Below, one piece after another: positions 28,978 to 37,051 of a DNA stretch of 64,000 bases. The translations under genes and the position numbers were made by a program. The DNA comes from Vibrio superstes. GTDB taxonomy: Bacteria > Pseudomonadota > Gammaproteobacteria > Enterobacterales > Vibrionaceae. The notes under the pieces were generated by a model. The model saw nothing but the letters and a program-made list of their open reading frames with translations. It ran no database searches and was not told the origin of the DNA. Every line of letters begins with the position of its first letter. Positions within the stretch are counted from its first letter, which is position 1. Where the stretch lies: contig NZ_BCUR01000001.1 in the NCBI RefSeq assembly GCF_003569005.1, positions 997,893 to 1,061,892 of the forward strand, in the 5' to 3' direction.

Positions 28978-31179
28978 TTAAGCAACAACCTTAAAGTTGG
29001 CTTTGATTAAATCAGAGTCTTTCGAGCTGGCGCCAACCATCAATTCAAAATCACCTGGCTCTACTACTCGCTTTAGTGCGGAGTTAATTAAGGCCAGGTC
29101 ATCAAATACAATCGTCATGTTAACCACTTTGCTTTCACCCGCTTTAAGAGTGATACGCTCGAATGCGCGTAAGCTCTTGATCTCAGTGGTCACTGAACTG
29201 AATAGATCGTTGAAATAAGCCTGAACAATCTCCACGCCATCTTGCTTGCCTACGTTAGACACTTTGATGCTGAATCTAAGGTCTTCACCAGCTGAGAGTG
29301 CTGGGTTTTCGATCTGCAGGTCTGAGTACGCGTACTGGGTGTATGAAATGCCTTCACCAAACACGAACAACGGCGTTTCAGGCATGTCGATATAACGTTC
29401 TTGATTGTCTAGTTCAGCTTCTAGCAATGCATGCCAGCCTGCAAACTTGTTGTAATAGACTGGTACCTGTCCCACATGATGCGGGAAAGAAATGGTCAGT
29501 TTCCCGCTTGGGTTATACTGCCCAAATAGAAGTTCAGCTAAGGCTTGTCCGCCTTTGCAACCAGGGTTGAATGCAGAGATCACTGCACGACATTGCTCAA
29601 CCATCTTAGGAATGGTCAGCGGCTTGGATGCAACCAGAACGCCAACCACAGGGGTTCCAGTTTGGCTAACCGCTTCGATTAGCTCACTTTGATAGCCACT
29701 TAGGTCGAGATTTGCGCGGTCATGAAACTCGCCATTTTGTTTAAGTGTATCGCCAACGCAAGCAATCACCACATCAGCGGCCCCAGCAGCAATACGAGCC
29801 TTATCGATCTCTTCAAATTCGGAATCTAAGCAGTCAGCACCCTTGATGTATTCCACTTCAAACCCTTGCTCTTGGCCCATCTTTTTCAGGGCAGCTAAAG
29901 GCGTGATGGTATGGCCACGGTGGTAGTTTTCGTTAGTGGCTTCTGCTTGCATTGAGCCAAAAGACCAATCGCCTAGCTGAGCAATAATATCGTCTGCATT
30001 CGGTCCCACAACCAACACTTTCTTGATGTTGTTTGCTGAAAGTGGCAATACATCTTCATTTTTCAGAAGTACTAAGCTCTTGCGACTGGCTTCAAGGGAT
30101 ATCTCCCAAGATTCATCGCTGCCCAGTAGCTTCTTGCGCTCTAGTGAGGTGTAACGATATTCGTCAAACAAGCCAAGCTTAAACTTAGCCTCTAGAATTC
30201 TGCGAGCAGAGTCATCGATGAGTGAAATGTCCACAAGGCCTTCTTCTACCAGTTCGATGGCAGATTGGTAGAACTCAGGTGTGGTCATCATCATGTCATT
30301 GCCACCGAGCAGTGCTTTGTAGCTTGCTTCTTTTAGGGTAGCGGCGACGCCTTGTTTATCATACAGAGAACCCACGTTGTTCCAATCAGTGACAATAAAT
30401 CCATCTAGGCCCCATTGCTCCTTAGCTACGGTTTTCAATAACCAAGAGTTGGTGGTGCATGGCTCGCCATCAATAGACTGGTAGCCAGTCATTAATGTAG
30501 CGCAGTTGGCTTGTTTGACCGCTTTTTCGAAGGGCGGCAAGAACAGTGAAAGCAGTTTTCTTCGTGAGGTATCGGCTTCATAGGAGTCACGTCCTCCAAG
30601 TGTTTCCCCATAGCCAACATAGTGCTTGGCACACGCTAGGATGGAGTTCTCACTGGTAAAGTCGTTGCCTTGGTAACCGACGATGGTGGATGCTGCAAGC
30701 TCACCGATCAACCATGGGTCTTCACCATAGGTCTCATCTACACGACCCCAGCGCGGGTCTCTAGCAACGCAGAGAACAGGAGAAAAAGTCCAGTGCTGGC
30801 CAGAAGCGCGAGTTTCAAATGCGGTTACTTGAGCCATTCTCTCCATTAAGCTTTTGTCCCACGAGCAAGAAGCGCTTAGCTGAGTAGGGAATACGGTCGC
30901 ATCATCTTCAAAGCAGTGTCCGTGAATGGCATCAATACCAAAGATCAGTGGGATACCAAGACGTGTGTTAGCCGCGCGGTCTTGAAGCTGCTGTGGTTGC
31001 TCTCCCGTGCAGTGTAAGTAACTGCCCACATTCATGGCTTCTAGGTTATCAACATGGATCTGATCATGTGCAGGAAGTTGTAGCATTTGGCCAATTTTTT
31101 CTTCAACCGTCATGCGAGATAGAAGGTCGTCTAGGCGTTCTTGGATGCTAAGTTTTGGGTTTTGGTATGGGTGAGTCAT
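28978..31179 (-). CDS. Glycoside hydrolase family 3 beta-glucosidase-type enzyme
   Basis: 733 residues without signal peptide, so cytoplasmic. GH3 layout: TIM barrel (~20-330; catalytic Asp in GFIVTDWNNV), alpha/beta sandwich (~380-590; general acid/base region) and fibronectin-III-like C-terminal domain (~640-730). Releases glucose or xylose from the non-reducing end of beta-linked oligosaccharides. Start at ATG 31179 with TTGGAG upstream; an ATG at 31197 is also possible. Divergent from an AraC regulator only ~90 bases away, which probably controls it in response to a sugar. Confidence 0.92.
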   Translation of the reverse strand: MTHPYQNPKLSIQERLDDLLSRMTVEEKIGQMLQLPAHDQIHVDNLEAMNVGSYLHCTGEQPQQLQDRAANTRLGIPLIFGIDAIHGHCFEDDATVFPTQLSASCSWDKSLMERMAQVTAFETRASGQHWTFSPVLCVARDPRWGRVDETYGEDPWLIGELAASTIVGYQGNDFTSENSILACAKHYVGYGETLGGRDSYEADTSRRKLLSLFLPPFEKAVKQANCATLMTGYQSIDGEPCTTNSWLLKTVAKEQWGLDGFIVTDWNNVGSLYDKQGVAATLKEASYKALLGGNDMMMTTPEFYQSAIELVEEGLVDISLIDDSARRILEAKFKLGLFDEYRYTSLERKKLLGSDESWEISLEASRKSLVLLKNEDVLPLSANNIKKVLVVGPNADDIIAQLGDWSFGSMQAEATNENYHRGHTITPLAALKKMGQEQGFEVEYIKGADCLDSEFEEIDKARIAAGAADVVIACVGDTLKQNGEFHDRANLDLSGYQSELIEAVSQTGTPVVGVLVASKPLTIPKMVEQCRAVISAFNPGCKGGQALAELLFGQYNPSGKLTISFPHHVGQVPVYYNKFAGWHALLEAELDNQERYIDMPETPLFVFGEGISYTQYAYSDLQIENPALSAGEDLRFSIKVSNVGKQDGVEIVQAYFNDLFSSVTTEIKSLRAFERITLKAGESKVVNMTIVFDDLALINSALKRVVEPGDFELMVGASSKDSDLIKANFKVVA

Positions 31180-31268
31180 CTTTGGTTCTCCAATCATTTT
31201 GGTTTACCTTAAGCCTTCAATACCTTATAAACCTTGCCAAAAGCGACAATTATTAGCATTATTACGAC

Positions 31269-32150
31269 ATGATAAAAACTTATAGACTTAGCTCTCACCT
31301 TCTTCATCCGCATATTCCCTTTTGTATTCAGCCTGCAATACACGATGGAGCCTTTCATTTGCATCGGCACGATTTTTCCGAGCTGATGATAGTGCTGTCA
31401 GGCCAAGCTGAACATATCGTTGGCAATAAGCGTTCGACCATTAAAACGGGCGATGTGTTTGTTATGAATGGAACCGTAGAGCACGGTTTTAGTAATGCGA
31501 ACGGCTTGGTCATCTATAATCTGATGTTTGATGGACAAAAGCCTTACTTTGAGACCTCGGGGATTCGAGTCCTGCCTGGCTATCAAGCCCTGTTCAATAT
31601 TGATCCGCTCGCTCGCGAACAAGAATCTGCAGTGCCGTATCTCAATTTGCAAACCAATGCTTTGGCGAAAGTTGAGCTGTTGTTAAGAGAGATAGAGGAG
31701 GAATATACTGACGCCACCCTAGGGTTTGAGCCGGTATTGATGGCCTTGCTACAGCATCTCGCGGTTCTTTTAGTGCGTAACTACCCAGAGCAAGCAACCC
31801 CTAAGCAAAAGAATACCTTAGCTTTGGCGCGCGCTTTGTCTTATATCGAGGAAAACTATTCTGAATCGAATCTGCGGGCCACTGATATCGCGACCAATAG
31901 TTTCCTCAGCACTCGCCAACTAGAGCGACTATTTCATCAGTTTTTTCAGACCACCCCAAACCAATACTTGACTGATAAACGGATTACTCGAGCCAAAGAA
32001 TTATTGGTCAGTGATATTAACTTGAGTATCAATCAGGTTGCTCACAGCTGCGGCTTTAGTGACAGCAACTATTTTTCTCGAGTGTTTCGTAAGCAAGTTG
32101 AGGTCTCTCCGAGAGACTATCGCAAGCAGGAATTTATGAGCAATCGATAG
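31269..32150 (+). CDS. AraC-family regulator with cupin sensor
   Basis: 293 residues: N-terminal cupin sugar-sensing domain (FHLHRHDFSELMIVLSG near 30-46) and C-terminal AraC domain with two helix-turn-helix motifs (ATDIATNSFLSTRQLERLFHQ and INQVAHSCGFSDSNYFSRVFRK). Organisation matches RhaS-type regulators. It is divergent from the GH3 gene, its probable target. No ribosome site stronger than AT-rich sequence is seen before the ATG. Confidence 0.92.
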   Translation: MIKTYRLSSHLLHPHIPFCIQPAIHDGAFHLHRHDFSELMIVLSGQAEHIVGNKRSTIKTGDVFVMNGTVEHGFSNANGLVIYNLMFDGQKPYFETSGIRVLPGYQALFNIDPLAREQESAVPYLNLQTNALAKVELLLREIEEEYTDATLGFEPVLMALLQHLAVLLVRNYPEQATPKQKNTLALARALSYIEENYSESNLRATDIATNSFLSTRQLERLFHQFFQTTPNQYLTDKRITRAKELLVSDINLSINQVAHSCGFSDSNYFSRVFRKQVEVSPRDYRKQEFMSNR

Positions 32151-32176
32151 GGTTGATCAGAGAGTAAGTTTTGTTG

Positions 32177-32311
32177 TTATTTCTGTGAGGCAATATCTGT
32201 TATTGAAGGGCGCGCGCTTTCTCTATCGAGTTGGACGGTCAGGTCATCGTCCATACTGAAGCTAATAGATGAGATACATAGCGCAGAGATGGCAATTAAT
32301 TTTTTAAGCAA
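32177..32311 (-). CDS. Small exported peptide, 44 residues, unknown
   Basis: A TTG-started frame (CGAGG seven bases upstream) encodes a 44-residue peptide: Lys-rich start, a hydrophobic core LIAISALCISSISFS and then a charged tail (DDDLTVQLDRESARPS). This is the pattern of a cleaved signal peptide with a ~24-residue mature part. It lies 170 bases beyond the ECF sigma gene on the same strand, so it may be the last gene of that operon or have its own promoter. Coding is inferred from signal-peptide quality, start context and lack of other features. Confidence 0.5.
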   Translation of the reverse strand: MLKKLIAISALCISSISFSMDDDLTVQLDRESARPSITDIASQK

Positions 32312-32480
32312 TGGTGTAACCTCGAATGCAACTCCGCCGATGCGGTGTTATTTGCAGTGGTGATAATCATTGCAAGTATATTAATTGATAACCCAAGAGA
32401 TCACTTACCATTATACGCCAACCGAAAGCGTTAACTAGATCACGCTTTGTAGGCTGGTGAATTTGACATTTTTGCTTTCG

Positions 32481-33002
32481 CTATCCTTCAACGCGTTTGA
32501 AGCAACATACCCCTCTGTCATCTTGTTCCACCTTGCATTCCACAATGAGCCTGTGTTTGAGTTCTTTGCGAGCCCTACGAAGGCGAGCCTTGGTGGCAGG
32601 AAGACTGAGGCTGTGGAGCTTAGCATATTCGAGTTGAGTTAAACCAAAGAGGTCGCATTGCTCTATGATGTCCCGTTCACTATCGCTTAATTTGGGTAAT
32701 AGCCGAGGTAGACAGGTTTGCAGCTGCGTCATCACTGGAGGGATCTTATTAGGCGCGACGTACTCGGTTATATCTTCACTGTCTATTTCTTTACGCAGAC
32801 GGTCGATAAAATGGTTTTTAGTTACGCGAAACAGCCACGATTTCCCGTCTTCTAGAGTACAAAAACGTTCACTGTTCTTCATTGCCTTGAGAAACACTTC
32901 TTGCATGATATCTTCTGTTTCTTGCTGGCTTTGTGTTTGTTTGATCAACCAGCCATACAGTTGGTGCTCTGTTTCGCCCCATGCTTTCATCAAGCACTTC
33001 AT
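32481..33002 (-). CDS. sigZ: ECF sigma factor, SigZ-like
   Basis: 173 residues with sigma region 2 (QETEDIMQEVFLKAM, KSWLFRVTKNHFIDRLRK) and region 4 helix-turn-helix (FGLTQLEYAKLHSLSLPATKARLRRARKELK). The C-terminal Cys pair in CKVEQDDRGVCCF is typical of the SigZ subgroup and may sense metal or redox state. Start at ATG 33002 with TAGGA upstream; a GTG at 33035 is less likely. No anti-sigma gene is adjacent. It is the third gene after a permease and a thioredoxin-like gene, 75 bases downstream of the latter. Confidence 0.88.
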   Translation of the reverse strand: MKCLMKAWGETEHQLYGWLIKQTQSQQETEDIMQEVFLKAMKNSERFCTLEDGKSWLFRVTKNHFIDRLRKEIDSEDITEYVAPNKIPPVMTQLQTCLPRLLPKLSDSERDIIEQCDLFGLTQLEYAKLHSLSLPATKARLRRARKELKHRLIVECKVEQDDRGVCCFKRVEG

Positions 33003-33077
33003 TGCTGAGTTCCTATTTTCAATCGCTAAAGTCACTATACCTCAAGTGTGGCATAGCGACATTTATAGTGAGATTAA

Positions 33078-33311
33078 TCAGGCGAATAGATCACGAACTT
33101 GCTCCACACTAGGGACAGAGCCACTATGTTTGATGACGCCATCGATACCGATTCCTGGGGTACTTAAAACGCCGGCTTGCATTATATCTTCTAAGCTAGT
33201 GACTTTTTCTAATGTGATGTTTTGGTCTAGTTCTTTTGCGACTTGCTCTATTCGCTCAGCTGTCACAGTGCAGCCCTTACACCCTGTACCGTAGACTTGA
33301 ATATGTTTCAT
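33078..33311 (-). CDS. Small thioredoxin-fold redox protein
   Basis: 77 residues with a CxxC active site (YGTGCKGCTVT, Cys11/Cys14) and the cis-Pro loop STPGIGIDG. It belongs to the small 'redox-active disulfide protein 2' type family commonly paired with ArsP/YraQ permeases. Probably supplies electrons or binds thiophilic metal/metalloid for the adjacent permease, 43 bases upstream in the operon. AACTCCG context upstream gives GGAG before the ATG. Confidence 0.88.
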   Translation of the reverse strand: MKHIQVYGTGCKGCTVTAERIEQVAKELDQNITLEKVTSLEDIMQAGVLSTPGIGIDGVIKHSGSVPSVEQVRDLFA

Positions 33312-33354
33312 AACGAACTCCGTAAGTTAAGGTCAACAGACCCGAATAAAATAC

Positions 33355-34332
33355 TTAATAAAAAGCATTGAATAGCCACCCGGTTATAGAGATGGCGATA
33401 AGTAGATAAATGGCGATAGCCCCAAGCAGGCGATACTGCATAACTTGTTTAAGCATCATAAATTCAGGAAGACTGACTGCTACCGCGCCCATGCAAAAAG
33501 CCAGCGTTGTACCCAGTGGCATTCCTTTATCGATCAAAGAAGCCATGATAGGAACCACGCCAGAGGCATTGGTGTAGATCGGGATTGAACTTAGCGTGGC
33601 CAGTGGCACTGTCCACCACTGCCCATTGGCCAGATTGTTCTCAAACCACTGCGCGGGTACAAAACCATGGATGAAGGCACCGATGCCAACGCCGATGATC
33701 ACCCATTTCCAGATGCGCTTAACAATGTCACCAGTTTCGTTCTTGGCAAACTCATGGCGCTGCTGGTGGTTCATTGAAACCGGCTCTGAAGCGCTAGTTA
33801 TGTTGGTGTTTTCTTCTTGTAGATAAGCCTTGGCGAGGAAAGGTTGCAGCCAACGATGAGCTTTACACATATCAAGTACAACGCCTGCGAAGATACCCAG
33901 CAACATACCAATAGCGACATACATAATAGTGAATTTGAGCCCCAGAATACTGCCGAGCATGATGATCACAACTTCATTAATCAGTGGCGAGGTGATCAGA
34001 AAGGCGATAGTGACGCCGATTGGAATGCGCGCGGAAACGAACCCCATAAATAGAGGGATAGAACTGCAAGAACAAAAAGGCGTGACGGCACCAAACATCG
34101 AACCGAGAACATAGCCTAAGGCTTTGTTCTTGCCTTGTAGATAATCGCGAACCTTCTCAACGCTTAAACTGGCGCGCAGATAAGAAATCATATAGATGAG
34201 CACTACCAGTAAGACGAGGATCTTACTGGTATCTTCAATGAAGAAATGTAGCCCCATGCCTGCTGAAGTCGAGGGATCTAGACCAAAGATGTCATAGGTT
34301 AGCCAACTGGCGAGTAGAGTGAAAACGTGCAA
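33355..34332 (-). CDS. ArsP/YraQ-type permease
   Basis: 325-residue inner-membrane protein with about 8-9 hydrophobic segments. The conserved TPFCSCSSIPLF cysteine motif near 85-96 defines the permease family containing ArsP, an exporter of trivalent organoarsenicals. A hydrophilic loop (~170-200) divides the two halves, the second repeating a SSIPIYTNASG-type motif. Start is TTG 34332 with AAGGAAAAG upstream. First gene of a permease/thioredoxin/SigZ operon; substrate is inferred. Confidence 0.85.
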   Translation of the reverse strand: MHVFTLLASWLTYDIFGLDPSTSAGMGLHFFIEDTSKILVLLVVLIYMISYLRASLSVEKVRDYLQGKNKALGYVLGSMFGAVTPFCSCSSIPLFMGFVSARIPIGVTIAFLITSPLINEVVIIMLGSILGLKFTIMYVAIGMLLGIFAGVVLDMCKAHRWLQPFLAKAYLQEENTNITSASEPVSMNHQQRHEFAKNETGDIVKRIWKWVIIGVGIGAFIHGFVPAQWFENNLANGQWWTVPLATLSSIPIYTNASGVVPIMASLIDKGMPLGTTLAFCMGAVAVSLPEFMMLKQVMQYRLLGAIAIYLLIAISITGWLFNAFY

Positions 34333-34408
34333 TGTTTCTTTTCCTTATAAGTGTCTGCCAGTAACAACACGTATGAGATCGGAAAAGGATGCTTCTATTT
34401 GTGACTTT

Positions 34409-35374
34409 TTAAGCTTGTTTGTTGATCGCCTCAATAGCTTGCTTTGTTAACGCCTCCGTATAGGCATTTATCTTCCAATGGCTTGGGCACCATCCTTTGA
34501 CAAAGCGCTGAAAATCAGCCCATGCAATGCAAAAAAATGGTCGCCATGCTTTTTCTACGTCAGCATAACTTAGCTTTGGTTGAGTGCTATAAATGGCTTC
34601 TCTTAGATGCCTGAAGTAAGTATCCAATATCCATTGTTCTTTTTCGGTACACTGCTGTGGGGCGACTGCGCTACTCATGAATAGAGCAACATCTTTCATT
34701 GCACAACCCTTTCCAACATATTGAAAATCTACAGCCGCCGCTTGCTTGCCATCGGCTGTAAAACAGAAGTTCGCCAGCTTTGCATCACCATGAATCAAGG
34801 TTTGAAAAGGTGCGTTTTTAAGCTTCAGATCTATCTGTTTGGCATGCTTTTTTAGCACAGGATCAAGCAATGCTTCTAGTTCATCTGGCCGTGTTTCGAT
34901 ATGCCAATAGCTGCCACTTTCCCATAGCTTGTCGCCTGGATTTTGAATATGAGTCGCGTGAAACCATGCTAGCCATTTTAAGCACGCGCTGATGTGTACT
35001 GGATTTGCTTCTTTAACAGTGTCGACGTAACCCAACTGATGTAGATCTTGCATGGCTAATAGGCATGTATGTTCTTGCTCAACGACCTTTAAAGGTAACG
35101 GAGCAGAACAGTTTTTATGAAGGTGAGGAACAAAGTTTTGATACCAGTTAAGCTCAACTTGATAAGAGTTAATCTTTCTTTGGTGGGATAGTGTTGTATT
35201 CCAACCTCTAGGGTGGTTTTGTGCTTCGGGTAAAGCGATATGCTTAACGATGATACTCGTGTTGTCTACAAACACACGCACCAATTCACCGTAGCCTCCC
35301 CATAGCGATTGAATTAACTGAGTGCTATGAAGTTCCTTGTAACCTAGCTGTTGAATTAAAGGTAAGTAGTCCAT
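34409..35374 (-). CDS. Aminoglycoside phosphotransferase-like kinase
   Basis: 321 residues with the kinase-like fold: catalytic loop LIHGDAKLANFCF (Asp/Asn) and AVDFQYVGKG metal-binding motif. Members phosphorylate small molecules such as choline, homoserine or antibiotics; no substrate is indicated here. Placed alone, on the same strand as the permease operon but 76 bases upstream of it, so co-transcription is possible. Confidence 0.85.
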   Translation of the reverse strand: MDYLPLIQQLGYKELHSTQLIQSLWGGYGELVRVFVDNTSIIVKHIALPEAQNHPRGWNTTLSHQRKINSYQVELNWYQNFVPHLHKNCSAPLPLKVVEQEHTCLLAMQDLHQLGYVDTVKEANPVHISACLKWLAWFHATHIQNPGDKLWESGSYWHIETRPDELEALLDPVLKKHAKQIDLKLKNAPFQTLIHGDAKLANFCFTADGKQAAAVDFQYVGKGCAMKDVALFMSSAVAPQQCTEKEQWILDTYFRHLREAIYSTQPKLSYADVEKAWRPFFCIAWADFQRFVKGWCPSHWKINAYTEALTKQAIEAINKQA

Positions 35375-35440
35375 GATGATGTTAATCAGCCTTCTATTGG
35401 AGGGTTGCTAGATAATCTGCTTTTCACCGATCCTAGAATT

Positions 35441-35543
35441 ATACCAATCACAGTAAGTAAATGGTCAGAAATAGCGTAGGAGAGACGCCGTTATCGAGTG
35501 TTTTAACAAGCTAGGATGCCCCGTTATTTACTACGATTGGTAT
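35441..35543. repeat. 103-bp palindromic repeat element with ATACCAATC ends
   Basis: Terminal inverted repeats ATACCAATC (35441) and GATTGGTAT (35535), extended with imperfect CAGTAA/TTACTA, enclose ~85 bases. Similar MITE-like units are, to my recollection, frequent in vibrio intergenic DNA. The right end overlaps the stop codon of the acyltransferase gene. Confidence 0.6.
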
Positions 35544-36580
35544 TAGAGGCATCGGTTTAAATACCGAGTTTTACTCATCCCTAAAGCCGTCATATATGAC
35601 AGCGCAAAAGTCATGCACGCCACAATCGGAATGTACAAATAGATGTCGAATAATGACAGTAGCCACTCATCGGCATAGGAAGTAATAAGCTTAATAAACA
35701 GTGGGTGAATGAGATAGATGCCAAAGCTTAACCCTGCAAAGTGATGAAGCCTAAGATTGGCGCTGGCATGTTTTTTCAGGGTAAAAAACAGCGCTAAAGA
35801 TAGGGCAATGATATTCAGGCTCAGGTATGAGTAAAAATATAGATGGGTTAGGTAGTAACTACCGAAAAGGGTAGTTGCAAGAGAGCCAATGATAATAGCA
35901 ACGCACCATTTATCTTTAGCCTTGAAACCATATTTAGCCACGTACCCACCCAAGCAGAAGTAACCTAAATAGCTCAAAAAATCATTGGTAAACAAGCTCA
36001 CCTTAGCACTGAGTTCAAAGTATAAAAGCACAACATTAGTTAGTGCTGAGAGCGCCGCCAGCGCAAAACACACCACAGTGAACAGCAGGAATTCTCTTTG
36101 GCTTATTGATCTCAGTATCACTCTTAGAATGGGCGCAACTAAGTACAAGAACGGGATCATAAATAGATACCAAAGATGGTAGTAAGGCTCTCCCAATGCC
36201 CAACCCTTGGCAACGGTAAAATAAGCAGTGGTGACATCGCCCTTCAAATGATGCTTAAGCAATACCCACAGAGAATAAAATAACGACCAAAATATCAGTG
36301 GGATCAGTATCTTGCGGATTCTTTTCTTGAAGAATTTTTTATTGGATTCTTGCTTATCCAACAGTAAGTAGCCACTAAGCATGATAAATAGGGGAATGCA
36401 CCATAGAGTCAAAGAGGCGTATAAGTTTCCTGCCCACCACTCACGACTGCCATAAACAGAGCTTGTGATATCAATACCGCTAATAAAGTCTGATGCCACA
36501 TGCAGAACGATCACTGCAAATACGGCGAATACGCGTAGGTTGTCAGCCCAGTACAGAGAAACTTTATCAGCTTGAGTCAA
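35543..36580 (-). CDS. Acyltransferase family 3 membrane protein
   Basis: 345 residues with about 10 membrane segments. The start has the family's typical LRVFAVFAVIVLHVASD (conserved His). Such enzymes O-acetylate or succinylate surface polysaccharides or periplasmic glucans. TTG start at 36580, with AGG upstream; start choice uncertain. The stop codon lies within the right end of the repeat element. No polysaccharide genes are nearby, so the target is unknown. Confidence 0.88.
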   Translation of the reverse strand: MTQADKVSLYWADNLRVFAVFAVIVLHVASDFISGIDITSSVYGSREWWAGNLYASLTLWCIPLFIMLSGYLLLDKQESNKKFFKKRIRKILIPLIFWSLFYSLWVLLKHHLKGDVTTAYFTVAKGWALGEPYYHLWYLFMIPFLYLVAPILRVILRSISQREFLLFTVVCFALAALSALTNVVLLYFELSAKVSLFTNDFLSYLGYFCLGGYVAKYGFKAKDKWCVAIIIGSLATTLFGSYYLTHLYFYSYLSLNIIALSLALFFTLKKHASANLRLHHFAGLSFGIYLIHPLFIKLITSYADEWLLSLFDIYLYIPIVACMTFALSYMTALGMSKTRYLNRCL

Positions 36581-36682
36581 AGTGAGTTACCTAGAGAGCA
36601 AAGGAGAATTGCCTCTAATCTAACGCACCCTTTGCTTTGATTACTAGTTTTTGAGTAAGTAGTGAGTCGAAGTTTAATGAAA

Positions 36683-36740
36683 TGTGCCCAATCCTGTGCA
36701 TCTGCATTAAATGAGGGAGAGCGTGCACAATATTGGTGAG
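36683..36740 (+). promoter_or_regulatory. Two NtrC-like enhancer sites
   Basis: Site 1 at 36683-36700 reads TGCACAGGATTGGGCACA on the minus strand; site 2 at 36724-36740 reads TGCACAATATTGGTGAG on the plus strand. Both fit TGCACN5TGGTGCA closely. Their centres are about 41 bases (four helical turns) apart and lie 64-120 bases upstream of the sigma-54 promoter, the usual NtrC arrangement. Confidence 0.7.
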
Positions 36741-36803
36741 CATTAAATGTTAAATCAAACTTTATTTCATACGTTTTCTTTAAATACAAGGGTTTAGCTG
36801 TGT

Positions 36804-36819
36804 TGGCATGGCGATTGCA
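36804..36819 (+). promoter_or_regulatory. Sigma-54 (-24/-12) promoter of the guanidine operon
   Basis: TGGCATGGCGATTGCA matches TGGCACGN4TTGCA with the essential GG and GC 12 bases apart. Expected transcript start near 36830, about 60 bases before the riboswitch. Confidence 0.8.
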
Positions 36820-36892
36820 ATACACATTACAGTTTTAGTATAAGAGCATAACTAGGTATTTCGGTTACCTAGCAACGACATTGTTGAAAAAT

Positions 36893-36986
36893 AGACATCT
36901 AGGGTTCCGACTGTATTTGCAGTGTCTGGTCCGAGAGTTGTCAACCTCACCAGAGGTCACACGGAGGGATAAAAGCCCGGGAGGCC
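36893..36986 (+). ncRNA. Guanidine-I riboswitch (ykkC-yxkD)
   Basis: The three hallmark blocks of this class are present in order: CTAGGGTTCCG (36899-36909), CTGGTCCGAGAG (36926-36937) and ACGGAGGGATAAAAGCCCGG with GAGG (36961-36984). The class binds guanidinium and turns on expression. A small hairpin (AACCAA...TTGGTT, 36987-37005) follows, and the AGGAGG ribosome site of the first gene is at 37040-37045. No T-run terminator is visible, so translational control or long-range folding is more likely. A separate hairpin CTAGGTA/TACCTAG occurs at 36853-36872. Confidence 0.93.
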
Positions 36987-37051
36987 AACCAATGAATATT
37001 TGGTTATGTCTCTTGTGCCAATCTCAATGTGCCCCATGGAGGAGGTAACCT

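Noticed and set aside
32350..32380. Possible Fur box (GATAATCATT)
   Set aside because: Only about 12 of 19 positions fit the consensus; flanks do not match.
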